Below are positions 6,864 to 14,321 of a DNA stretch of 20,446 bases, piece by piece. This DNA is from JAIOSM01 sp023143455. GTDB lineage: Bacteria; Desulfobacterota; Desulfobacteria; Desulfobacterales; Desulfobacteraceae. The translations under genes and the position numbers were made by a program. The stretch's first letter is position 1. Each line of letters opens with the position of its first letter. The stretch covers positions 1 through 20,446 of the forward strand of contig DAOVTW010000058.1 in the NCBI GenBank assembly GCA_030632885.1, written 5' to 3'. Below the pieces are notes generated by a model, which saw only the letters and a program-made list of their open reading frames with translations, was not told where the DNA came from and searched no databases.

Positions 6864-7158
6864 ATATTATTTCACCTGTTTCAATATCATTTAAGAAACT
6901 TCCTGCTGCATTTGGCTGAATTGGTATTATATCATAAGGAATCGTGGCTATTAATTCTCGCATCAACTTTCTATATTTCATAGATAAGGTCATGTATTGT
7001 TCATTGCTATTTTGGAACACTGCAATATCAATATCATTAGGATTATTTGAATTGATGAATGAACCAAACACAATGATTTTTTGGATTTCTTTTTCGTTAG
7101 ATAGCTTGTTTTTGATTTGGGTCTTTATTTTTTCTTTTTGTTTTTTAGAAAGTTTCAT
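6847..7158 (-). CDS. Nucleotidyltransferase-domain protein (MNT), partner of a broken HEPN
   Basis: A 103-residue protein: a basic N-terminus (MKLSKKQKEKIKTQIKNKLS), then IIVFGSFINSNNPNDIDIAV, the GS...DXD signature of the nucleotidyltransferase fold with a shorter GS-to-D spacing than the other MNTs here. It belongs to a different subgroup from the other three, arguing for separate acquisition. The overlapping downstream HEPN is truncated. It is preceded by a 16-codon HEPN stump from the adjacent MNT fusion. The domain is complete and probably functional. Confidence 0.75.
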   Translation of the reverse strand: MKLSKKQKEKIKTQIKNKLSNEKEIQKIIVFGSFINSNNPNDIDIAVFQNSNEQYMTLSMKYRKLMRELIATIPYDIIPIQPNAAGSFLNDIETGEIIYERRN

Positions 7159-7174
7159 AATAATTTATAATAGC

Positions 7175-7225
7175 TTATGATAATATTTTTGGCAAGAAAT
7201 CCTGAATCAGTTCTTTATCATACAT
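7175..7225 (-). pseudogene. HEPN (HepT) N-terminal stump, 16 codons
   Basis: An ATG at 7225 overlaps the stop of the upstream MNT-containing gene by 8 bases, exactly as in the other MNT-HEPN pairs. It reads MYDKELIQDFLPKILS and stops. This is the expected start of a HepT-type protein, so nearly the whole toxin has been deleted. The stump ends 16 bases before the next MNT start. Confidence 0.65.
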
Positions 7226-7892
7226 AAATGGCTTCTTTATCTATTCTGCTTTTTAAAAAAGCATTCATTCCATTACGTAAACGAATAATATCTACCTTTT
7301 CCTTTAACTCATATTTAATTGTACCTAATAAAAATAAATCTGGTGAGTTTAATTCAATAATAATATCAATGTCGCTGGATTCATGTGCAGAATCTCTTGC
7401 TACAGATCCAAAGATTCCGATTTTTGAAAAATTATATCTCTTATAATTTTCTATTTTAATTGTGGAATCTCCTTGTGCCCGATAGTCTCTATGGACAATC
7501 ATATTAATTACAATTTCTCTGATGGCTTCAAGGGGGTAATCCCACACCTCTTCTCTTTCAGGTTTTCCAGTAATAATAAAACGTTTGTTTATATGCTTGC
7601 GCATAAATTCGATGCATGTTTTTACTTCCGAGAAAAGGTCGTCCCTGATGGTAACACTGTCTTTTATGCTTATTGTCGAATTCTTTATTTGATTAATCCA
7701 CTGCTGAATACTCTCTTGTGTAGTATCAACTCCAATAATTTTGCCTTTATCATTTATACCAATCAGAACAGTACCACCATTGCTGTTAGCAAAGGCTGAC
7801 AGGGTTTCCATAGTTTCTTTACCAAAGGAGGTTTTAAACTCCAGAGATTCGGACTCGCCTTTTTTTATGAGAGTTTGAATGTTTTTATCCAT
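7218..7892 (-). CDS. Chimeric protein: AlbA_2 domain + HRDY-region fragment + MNT nucleotidyltransferase
   Basis: A continuous 224-codon frame. Residues 1-72 are an AlbA_2 N-terminus (LEFKTSFGKETMETLSAFAN and GGTVLIGIND), nearly identical to that at 4684-5119. Residues 73-147 come from the later part of an AlbA_2/HATPase_c_4 protein, including PLEAIREIVINMIVHRDY. Residues 150-224 are an MNT domain with GSVARDSAHESSDIDIIIEL and the typical ending SRIDKEAIYV. Two in-frame deletions, near residues 73 and 148, therefore made one fusion ORF from two genes. The MNT motif is complete; the AlbA_2 fold lacks its C-terminal part. Whether the fusion is translated and stable cannot be seen. A HEPN stump follows. 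Confidence 0.75.
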   Translation of the reverse strand: MDKNIQTLIKKGESESLEFKTSFGKETMETLSAFANSNGGTVLIGINDKGKIIGVDTTQESIQQWINQIKNSTISIKDSVTIRDDLFSEVKTCIEFMRKHINKRFIITGKPEREEVWDYPLEAIREIVINMIVHRDYRAQGDSTIKIENYKRYNFSKIGIFGSVARDSAHESSDIDIIIELNSPDLFLLGTIKYELKEKVDIIRLRNGMNAFLKSRIDKEAIYV

Positions 7893-7946
7893 GATATTTA
7901 CAGGCTACTCATAAAAACAATGGGTATCAAGCTTGTTTTGTCGTGT

Positions 7947-7985
7947 TGAATTTGATCTGGCTGCTGCTATTAGATGTATTTTCAA
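7947..7985 (-). pseudogene. UDP-GlcNAc 2-epimerase, 39-base 5' stub
   Basis: Starts at a TTG (7985-7983) that overlaps the stop codon of ATPase C, and reads LKIHLIAAARSNS before diverging. It matches the first 13 codons of the other epimerase copies and shares the ATG-to-TTG change with copy 1. The rest of the gene is gone; the next frame is the AlbA_2-MNT chimera at 7892. Confidence 0.78.
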
Positions 7986-9121
7986 GGGAGCTTAAGTTCC
8001 TTGCAAAAAGTTTCTACGGGAAGTACTCTTACACCATTTTTTTTATAGTCTCTGGTGCCTTGATGCACTTGGTAAAAAGCAGGTATTGGTGTCCTTTCCT
8101 TGAAATAGAAAATAGCAGGATTTATACTTTTTTCTCCTGTCTTGCACTCCACTGCAAACGTTGGGACTCCTTCTTTTAATACTACAAAGTCAACCTCTCG
8201 TTTGTCAGTATCTCTTAAAAAACGTAGTTCCATGGAGAATCCTTCTGTGTCTTCGATAAAGTTGCAGTATTTTAAAAGGTGTGATGCAATAAAATTTTCA
8301 AACCTTGGACCATGATCTTTTAGGAGTGACCAGTCCCATAAGTACAGTTTTTGCTCCTTTTTTACAGCACGAACTTTTGGGGGACCATAAGGATGAATTC
8401 TAAAGCAGTAATACATTCTTTCAAATATGGCAAGCCATCTTTCAGCTGTTTCATGGGCGACCTGAAGCATTTCCTTGATGTTTTTTACAGATAGCGGTGA
8501 GCCAACACGATTGGGAAGCTCCTGGGCAAGCAATTCAAGCAGACTGATTTCTTTTATATTTTCAAGGTCTCTAATATCTTCATAAATAACTCGCTGGAGT
8601 CTTTCTCTTTGCCATCTTCTCCAGAATTTTTCCTCTGCTTTTAGTAACGGTTCAGGGAACCCGCCAAATTTTATCAAAGTCTCAAAATCTTCTTTAGAAG
8701 GGTCAGGATTTAGCTCTGTAAGGGAAAACGGGTGTAAACGGTAGTAATGATATCTTCCTTGCAAAGAATCTCCGCCTTTTCTGTAATGGTCAAGTCTTGC
8801 TGAACCTGTAATAATAAATGACTTCTCAGATTTATTGGTATCATAAAAACCCTTTATAAGGTTACGCCACCTGGCAAATTTATGTATTTCATCAAGAACA
8901 ATACATTTTTCTTTTGGCGGTAATTCTCCTTTTAACAGTGAAGATCGTTTTGAAATGTCATCCCAGCTCAGGTATGCTGGATGGCTTTCGATGGGTTTGG
9001 GTAAAAATGTCAGGGCAAAAGTAGTTTTTCCTACTTGTCTTGGACCCCCGATAAAAACCATTTTTGTTTTAAGGTCGTTTGTTACACTGTTTTTAACATA
9101 TCGTTGTTTAATTTTTTTCAT
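7982..9121 (-). CDS. AAA ATPase with DUF4143 C-terminal domain (C)
   Basis: An intact 379-residue protein. Walker A is GGPRQVGKTT (about 25-34), Walker B is KCIVLDEIHKF, and sensor-1-like FIITGSARLDHYRKGGDSLQ is followed by GRYHYYRLHPFSL. The C-terminus has the nuclease-like motif KREVDFVVLKEGVPTFAVEC. It is related to the decayed ATPase at 14322-15067, which shares the LDxYRK-GDSL-GR-RLHP pattern. The stop codon TGA overlaps the TTG of an epimerase stub, so cargo end and epimerase start are fused. Upstream, 22-62 bases before the start, lies a duplicated piece of the ugd 3' end. The ribosome binding site is weak. Confidence 0.92.
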   Translation of the reverse strand: MKKIKQRYVKNSVTNDLKTKMVFIGGPRQVGKTTFALTFLPKPIESHPAYLSWDDISKRSSLLKGELPPKEKCIVLDEIHKFARWRNLIKGFYDTNKSEKSFIITGSARLDHYRKGGDSLQGRYHYYRLHPFSLTELNPDPSKEDFETLIKFGGFPEPLLKAEEKFWRRWQRERLQRVIYEDIRDLENIKEISLLELLAQELPNRVGSPLSVKNIKEMLQVAHETAERWLAIFERMYYCFRIHPYGPPKVRAVKKEQKLYLWDWSLLKDHGPRFENFIASHLLKYCNFIEDTEGFSMELRFLRDTDKREVDFVVLKEGVPTFAVECKTGEKSINPAIFYFKERTPIPAFYQVHQGTRDYKKNGVRVLPVETFCKELKLP

Positions 9122-9142
9122 AGCATAATAGATATAACACTA

Positions 9143-9183
9143 TTTTAGTCATGAGTAAAGTAGAGTGCGTATTACTTTCTTCC
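9143..9183. repeat. Direct repeat containing a copy of the ugd 3' end (left copy)
   Basis: These 41 bases match 10569-10609 at 39 positions, in the same orientation. The right copy contains the last three sense codons and stop of ugd (GGAAGAAAGTAA read on the minus strand); the same 12 bases are present here without the rest of ugd. The two copies bracket ATPase D like attachment sites or a long target duplication. No integrase gene lies nearby. Confidence 0.85.
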
Positions 9184-9186
9184 TGT

Positions 9187-10479
9187 CTATGACAAAAGCC
9201 ATTTCCATACAGGGACAATATTTATGTTGTTATCTAATTGGGCTTCATCATCCCATGTTACTATTGTGCCTGTAGAAATTGAAAATTCATCCATTGCTTC
9301 TGTCAAACCACGGAGTTCACGTTCAAAGGTTTTTTTTTCAGACATTTTCCAACAGACCTGAATCAATTTTATCTGTTTTGTGGCTTTGTCCCGGGCAAAG
9401 AAATCTGTTTCATATCCTTTTTTGGTATTAACATATTCAATGTCATAGTTGTTGCGGCGTAAATGCATAAACACCATGTTTTCCAGAAGCAGACCCGAAT
9501 CTGTTGAATTTTTAAAGGCCATGGCATTAATAAGCCCGGTGTCAATTGTATATATTTTTACAGGATTAATCTGTCTTGATTTTTCTGAACGGCTGTGAAT
9601 CGGAATTTTTGAAAATACAAAAGCATCAGTCAGATGATCAAGATATTCATATAGTATGTTTTTAGTGCATTTGACAGACATGCTTCTCATTGTGTTATAA
9701 AATTTATTAACACTGAATTTTTTGCCCGAAGAGTTCAGGAGATAGCGAACTAAATATTTGATAACTAAAAAGTTGCTTACCTTGTGGCGCTCAATCACAT
9801 CTTTTAACAGAACAGAATTTATGTATCCCTGCAATATTTCCGTTCGAAGGTTTTGGTCAAGGTTTTGAATTTCAGGGAAACCACCTGTTTCAAAATAATT
9901 TTTTACTGCTTTTCGGAGTATGGATGCTGTTTTTGACCCAAATATTTTTGGTTTTTCAATAAACAGCCCATGAAATCTTAAAAATTCATGAAAGCTTAAT
10001 GGAAATATTTCTGTTGATAGAGATCGCCCTCTTAAACTGGTTGCTATTTCAGTGCTTAAGAGTTTTGATGATGAGCCGGTAATATAAATTTTGACATTTT
10101 CTGTATCAATTAAGCGCCTGATAAATATTTCCCATTGGTCTATTCTCTGGATTTCATCAAAGAAAAAATAACTTACATTGTCTTTGTTTTCGGGATATTT
10201 TCCATAATAGATATCAAGAATTTCTTGAAAATGGTTGACATTAAATTCAAGTAGTCGATCATCTTCAAAGTTCAGGTATAAAATTTGGTTTTTTCTAGTT
10301 CCTGCTTTAAGAAGCTTGATGATTTTTTGCAAGCAAAACCATGTTTTCCCGGCACGTCGCATACCTATCACAACATTGGCTTTCCCTTTTATATCTGGGA
10401 GCTGCGTAGTTCTTTTAACAGGATTTGGTAAATCCCGTTCGTGGAAATCATCTATGAGTTGTGATATTTTATTTTTCAT
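9187..10479 (-). CDS. AAA ATPase with DUF4143 C-terminal domain (D)
   Basis: An intact 430-residue protein and the most divergent of the four. Walker A is GMRRAGKT (about 39-46), Walker B is YFFFDEIQRID, and sensor-1-like ITGSSSKLLSTEIATSLRGR is followed by IFPLSFHEFL. A winged-helix-like segment follows, and the C-terminal motif YETDFFARDKATKQIKLIQV has Gln where the relatives have the Glu of the E-x-K pair, so the nuclease-like site is degenerate. It is bracketed by 41-base direct repeats derived from the ugd 3' end, suggesting insertion just behind ugd. A short hairpin lies in its leader. Confidence 0.92.
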   Translation of the reverse strand: MKNKISQLIDDFHERDLPNPVKRTTQLPDIKGKANVVIGMRRAGKTWFCLQKIIKLLKAGTRKNQILYLNFEDDRLLEFNVNHFQEILDIYYGKYPENKDNVSYFFFDEIQRIDQWEIFIRRLIDTENVKIYITGSSSKLLSTEIATSLRGRSLSTEIFPLSFHEFLRFHGLFIEKPKIFGSKTASILRKAVKNYFETGGFPEIQNLDQNLRTEILQGYINSVLLKDVIERHKVSNFLVIKYLVRYLLNSSGKKFSVNKFYNTMRSMSVKCTKNILYEYLDHLTDAFVFSKIPIHSRSEKSRQINPVKIYTIDTGLINAMAFKNSTDSGLLLENMVFMHLRRNNYDIEYVNTKKGYETDFFARDKATKQIKLIQVCWKMSEKKTFERELRGLTEAMDEFSISTGTIVTWDDEAQLDNNINIVPVWKWLLS

Positions 10480-10488
10480 ATGTCATTC

Positions 10489-10509
10489 TTATCTCTTTTT
10501 TAGAGATAA
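10489..10509. promoter_or_regulatory. Inverted repeat upstream of ATPase D
   Basis: Arms TTATCTCT (10489-10496) and AGAGATAA (10502-10509) separated by five T residues. It ends 9 bases before the ATPase start. It is a candidate operator or leader hairpin, in the same position as the dyads preceding ATPases A and B but with a different sequence. Confidence 0.4.
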
Positions 10510-10533
10510 ATCAATCGATAAGCTTCTTTTTTT

Positions 10534-10609
10534 AAAAGCCTAAATATAGTTTGCCAGTATTTGGATGATTTTAGTCATGAGTAAAGTAGAGTGTGCATTA
10601 CTTTCTTCC
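10534..10609. repeat. ugd 3' end and downstream spacer, source of two dispersed copies
   Basis: This segment contains the ugd stop and the spacer leading to ATPase D. Its ugd-proximal part (10569-10609) is repeated at 9143-9183 and its distal part (10534-10580) at 5126-5172. It appears to be the ancestral junction between ugd and whatever followed. Confidence 0.8.
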
Positions 10610-11932
10610 AATACCTGAATAGAAAAAGCCCATATCTTTTAATTCTTTTGGATCATATTGGTTTCTGCCATCAAAAATCACTGCGTTTTTCATAATTCTT
10701 TTCATGGCTTCAAAATCAGGTTGGCGGAAAACTTTCCATTCTGTGACAAGAACCATTGCATCTACGTTTTTAACAGCATCATACTGGTGATCTGTTAATA
10801 CTAATTTTCCAGATTTAAAATATTCTTCAGGAAACTCTTTTCTTGCCTCATTCATGGCAACAGGGTCATAGGCCAGAACTTTTGCTCCGGCTTTAATGAG
10901 AGAATTTACCAGGACTGCAGAAGATGACTCTCGCATATCATCTGTACCGGGCTTAAAAGAGAGACCCCAGATGCCAAAGGTAAAATCATTAAGGTCTGAG
11001 CCAAATTTTTCTGTGATTTTTTCAAAAAGCCGTTTTTTCTGGAAATTGTTTCTTTGTTCTACAGAATTTAGAAGTATTGGGTTGAAATTGTTCTTATTTG
11101 ATGTGTTTATCAATGCTTTTATATCTTTGGGAAAACATGATCCACCATAGCCACATCCGGGATATATAAATGAATATCCTATTCTGCTGTCTGACCCAAT
11201 TCCTTTACGGACATTTTCCACATCAACATCAAGAATTTCACAAAGACCAGCAATCTCATTCATAAAAGATATTTTTGTTGCAAGAAGAGAGTTGGCTGCA
11301 TATTTGGTCATTTCAGCATCGCGCAGCCCCATTACATGTATTTTGTCACGGTTCCTGGAGAAAGGTGCATACAATTTTTCCATAATATCTGTGGCTTTTT
11401 CTGAATCAGTACCAATAACAATCCTGTCAGGGCTCATGAAATCGTCTACTGCATTGCCCTCTTTTAAAAATTCAGGATTACTCACAACATCAAATTCAAT
11501 CTCAACGCCACGTTTGTCAAGTTCCTTCTGGATAGTTTGCCTTACTTTATCTGCTGTTCCGACAGGGACAGTAGATTTATCAACTATAACTGCATATTTT
11601 TCAAGGTTTTTTCCAATCTCTTTTGCCACGGCAGTAACATATTGAAGATCAGCTGATCCATCATCGCCGGGAGGTGTTCCAACTGCTATGAAATAAACAC
11701 TTGAGTCTTTCATTGCTTTAACAAGAGAAGAGTCGAATTTAAGAAGTCCTTCTTTATAATTTTTTAGAACAATGGGCTCAAGTCCTGGTTCATAAATAGG
11801 AAGGATTCCTTTTGCAAGGTTTTCTAATTTTTTTGTATCTATATCAACACAGGTAACATGATTTCCCATTTCTGAAAAACATGCTCCTGTTACAAGTCCT
11901 ACATATCCGGTTCCAATAACTACTAATTGCAT
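10598..11932 (-). CDS. ugd: UDP-glucose 6-dehydrogenase
   Basis: Oxidises UDP-glucose to UDP-glucuronate with two NAD+, in the cytoplasm. It has the N-terminal Rossmann motif GTGYVGLVTG (residues 7-16), the central helix region EMTKYAANSLLATKISFMNE, and the catalytic-cysteine motif GCGYGGSCFPKD (Cys266). The C-terminal domain contains WGLSFKPGTDDMRESSS. The length (444) is normal. AAGGAAC precedes the ATG, and the gene follows the SDR epimerase by 21 bases, so the two are co-transcribed. Its last codons and downstream spacer are repeated beyond ATPase D. It supplies UDP-glucuronate for the neighbouring 4-epimerase. Confidence 0.95.
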   Translation of the reverse strand: MQLVVIGTGYVGLVTGACFSEMGNHVTCVDIDTKKLENLAKGILPIYEPGLEPIVLKNYKEGLLKFDSSLVKAMKDSSVYFIAVGTPPGDDGSADLQYVTAVAKEIGKNLEKYAVIVDKSTVPVGTADKVRQTIQKELDKRGVEIEFDVVSNPEFLKEGNAVDDFMSPDRIVIGTDSEKATDIMEKLYAPFSRNRDKIHVMGLRDAEMTKYAANSLLATKISFMNEIAGLCEILDVDVENVRKGIGSDSRIGYSFIYPGCGYGGSCFPKDIKALINTSNKNNFNPILLNSVEQRNNFQKKRLFEKITEKFGSDLNDFTFGIWGLSFKPGTDDMRESSSAVLVNSLIKAGAKVLAYDPVAMNEARKEFPEEYFKSGKLVLTDHQYDAVKNVDAMVLVTEWKVFRQPDFEAMKRIMKNAVIFDGRNQYDPKELKDMGFFYSGIGRK

Positions 11933-11953
11933 TTATAATGTTCCTTTTTTTAC

Positions 11954-12964
11954 TTAAATTTTATAATATGATTTGTACCATTCAACAAATTTGGCAATTC
12001 CTTCTTCCACGGAAGTTGAAGGTAAAAAACCAGTGTCCTTAATTAGTTTGTCAACATTCGCCCAGGTTGCAGGGACATCACCGGCTTGTAATGGCTGAAA
12101 GTCTTTTTTTGCAGTTTTGCCCAGGGCTTTTTCAATGGCTTTGATAAAATCCATTAGAGAGACAGGGTTATTATTTCCAATATTATAAAGACGATATGGT
12201 GCAGCTCCGGAGGCTGAAGGGTTTGGAGTGTCAAAAGAAAAGTCTTTTTCAGGCTCAGGAATATTATTAATAATTCTAAATACTCCTTCGATAATATCAT
12301 CAATATATGTAAAATCTCTTTTCATATCCCCATGATTAAAAATTTTAATTGGTTCATCAGCGATTATGGCTTTGGTGAATAAGAATAATGCCATATCAGG
12401 TCTGCCCCAAGGGCCATATACTGTAAAAAACCTTAAGCCTGTTGTAGGAAGTTTATACAGATAACTATAAGTATGAGCCATGAGTTCATTGGCTTTTTTT
12501 GAAGCAGCATATAGGCTTATTGGGTGGTCAACATTGTGTGTGACTGAAAACGGCATTGAAGTGTTTAATCCATATACTGAACTGCTTGAAGCATAAACTA
12601 AATGTTTTACTTTACTATTTCGGCAACCTTCAAGAACATTGGCAAAGCCTACAAGATTTGAATCAACATAGGCATCAGGGTTTTTTATGCTGTAACGAAC
12701 TCCTGCCTGGGCTGCAAGATTGACAACATAGTCAAATGAATTCGATTTAAAAAGATTACTCATTGCTTTTCTGTCTTCAAGGCTTGTTAAAATAAATTTA
12801 AAACCTTGATTCTCTTCTAACATTTTAAGGCGGGTCTTTTTTACATTCACATCATAATAATCATTTAGATTATCAATTCCAATAACTTCATATCCTTCTT
12901 TGAGCAATCGTGAACTCAAATGAAAACCAATAAAACCTGCTGAACCGGTAACGAGAATTTTCAT
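11954..12964 (-). CDS. NAD-dependent epimerase, probable UDP-glucuronate 4-epimerase
   Basis: An extended SDR of 336 residues using the ATG at 12964 (MKILVTGSAGFIGFHLSSRL), chosen because AAAGGAAA lies just upstream; the frame extends 23 codons further into the previous gene but without family similarity. The nucleotide-binding GSAGFIG is at 7-13. DNLNDYYD at 31-38 is characteristic of UDP-glucuronate 4-epimerases, followed by SSSSVYG, the catalytic Y152-x3-K156 (YAASK) and LRFFTVYGPWGRPDMAL. It should interconvert UDP-glucuronate and UDP-galacturonate, using the product of the downstream ugd gene. Confidence 0.88.
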   Translation of the reverse strand: MKILVTGSAGFIGFHLSSRLLKEGYEVIGIDNLNDYYDVNVKKTRLKMLEENQGFKFILTSLEDRKAMSNLFKSNSFDYVVNLAAQAGVRYSIKNPDAYVDSNLVGFANVLEGCRNSKVKHLVYASSSSVYGLNTSMPFSVTHNVDHPISLYAASKKANELMAHTYSYLYKLPTTGLRFFTVYGPWGRPDMALFLFTKAIIADEPIKIFNHGDMKRDFTYIDDIIEGVFRIINNIPEPEKDFSFDTPNPSASGAAPYRLYNIGNNNPVSLMDFIKAIEKALGKTAKKDFQPLQAGDVPATWANVDKLIKDTGFLPSTSVEEGIAKFVEWYKSYYKI

Positions 12965-12980
12965 AAAACTTTCCTTTATT

Positions 12981-14294
12981 TTACGCTCTAAAACTTTTTT
13001 TATTGTCAACTGTGTATTTTCCTCTTGTATCAACTATCAGTTTTGCATTTTTTTCAATCATTTCCCAATCAAATTTATCATGATCTGTTGCTACAAGGAC
13101 ACAATCAAATTTTGAGATGGCTTCTGGTGTCAGTTCAATACTTTTCAAATTGAACTTGTAGTCTCTCATTTTTGGAAATTTAGGTACATGAGGGTCTGAA
13201 TAAGATATTTGTGCACCTTTCTCTTCTAACTTTTTCATAAGCTCATTACTTGGTGATTCACGCATATCATCTACATTTTTTTTATATGCTATACCAAGGA
13301 TTAGAATTTTTGAGCCGTTAACTGATTTACCTTTTGTGTTTAAGGCATCCATTACTTTGCTGATAACATAATCTGGCATTCCTATATTTACTTCACCGGC
13401 AAGTTCTATGAACTTGGTTGCAACTCCATATTCACGGGCTTTCCAGGTCAGGTAAAATGGATCTATTGGTATACAATGCCCACCTAAGCCAGGTCCTGGA
13501 TAAAAAGGCATGAAACCAAATGGTTTCGTAGCAGCTGCACGAATCACTTCAAAAAGATCAATTCCCATACGCTCGGCAACTATTTTGAGTTCATTTACTA
13601 AAGCTATGTTTACAGCCCTGAAGGTATTTTCTAATATTTTAGTCATTTCTGCAGCCTGGGTTGAGCTAACAGGAACAACTATATCAATGATTTTTTCATA
13701 AAGTGCTGTACCAATTTCCATGCAGGCAGTTGTTGTGCCTCCACAGACTTTTGGTATTGTTTTGGTTGTATAGTCAGGATTATTGGGGTCTTCGCGTTCT
13801 GGAGAATAGACAAGGTAATAATTTTCACCAATAATAAATCCCTGTTTTTCTATTCTTGGCTTTAATTCTTCTTCAGTTGTCCCTGGATATGTTGTGCTTT
13901 CCAGGGAAAGAACCTGCCCCTTCTTTAAATATGGAAGCACAGATTCAAGAGAGCCAGTTACATATGACAAATCCGGTTCTCTGTGATCATTTAATGGTGT
14001 TGGAACACATAATATCAGGGCATCTGTTTCATGTGCTTTTGAAAAATCTGTAGTTGGTAAAAATGTCCCTTTGTCATAGGAGGCTTTGATTTTTGAAACA
14101 TCAATATGCTCAATATAACTTTTTCCATTTTTGAGAGAATCGATTTTATTTGGGTCAATATCAAATCCTATGACTGTATAATTTTCTGTCAGGTATTCAA
14201 GAGCCAATGGTAACCCTACATACCCGAGTCCGATTATTCCAATTACAGCCTTTTTGTTATTGAATTTCTTTATCTGTTCTTTTAGTAATGACAT
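12981..14294 (-). CDS. wbpA: UDP-N-acetylglucosamine 6-dehydrogenase (WbpA type)
   Basis: A nucleotide-sugar dehydrogenase of 437 residues. The Rossmann motif is GIIGLGYVGLPLA (about 19-31), the catalytic cysteine lies in GPGLGGHCIPIDPFYL (Cys274), and the C-terminal domain carries LILGIAYKKNVDDMRESPS. The HCIPIDP version is typical of dehydrogenases acting on UDP-GlcNAc or UDP-ManNAc rather than UDP-glucose. Together with the WbpB-, WbpE- and WbpD-like genes it should make UDP-GlcNAcA, the first step towards UDP-GlcNAc(3NAc)A. The next gene starts 16 bases after its stop. An ATPase relic separates it from the aminotransferase. Confidence 0.88.
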   Translation of the reverse strand: MSLLKEQIKKFNNKKAVIGIIGLGYVGLPLALEYLTENYTVIGFDIDPNKIDSLKNGKSYIEHIDVSKIKASYDKGTFLPTTDFSKAHETDALILCVPTPLNDHREPDLSYVTGSLESVLPYLKKGQVLSLESTTYPGTTEEELKPRIEKQGFIIGENYYLVYSPEREDPNNPDYTTKTIPKVCGGTTTACMEIGTALYEKIIDIVVPVSSTQAAEMTKILENTFRAVNIALVNELKIVAERMGIDLFEVIRAAATKPFGFMPFYPGPGLGGHCIPIDPFYLTWKAREYGVATKFIELAGEVNIGMPDYVISKVMDALNTKGKSVNGSKILILGIAYKKNVDDMRESPSNELMKKLEEKGAQISYSDPHVPKFPKMRDYKFNLKSIELTPEAISKFDCVLVATDHDKFDWEMIEKNAKLIVDTRGKYTVDNKKSFRA

Positions 14295-14321
14295 ATTTTT
14301 TCCATTATCTTAATTTTGTTA

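Noticed and set aside
1..7985. Regularly recurring near-identical blocks that could suggest a CRISPR array
   Set aside because: The repeats are 39 to over 500 bases long, coding, irregularly spaced and clearly fragments of one epimerase gene. There are no short uniform repeats with unique spacers.
1..10479. Prophage or integrative conjugative element
   Set aside because: No integrase, terminase, capsid, relaxase or replication gene is visible. The accessory genes are only toxin-antitoxin, AlbA_2 and DUF4143 types.
12965..13033. Upstream extension of the UDP-glucuronate 4-epimerase frame
   Set aside because: The extra 23 codons overlap the end of the wbpA-like gene and do not resemble the family. 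The ATG at 12964 has a proper ribosome binding site and starts the Rossmann fold directly.
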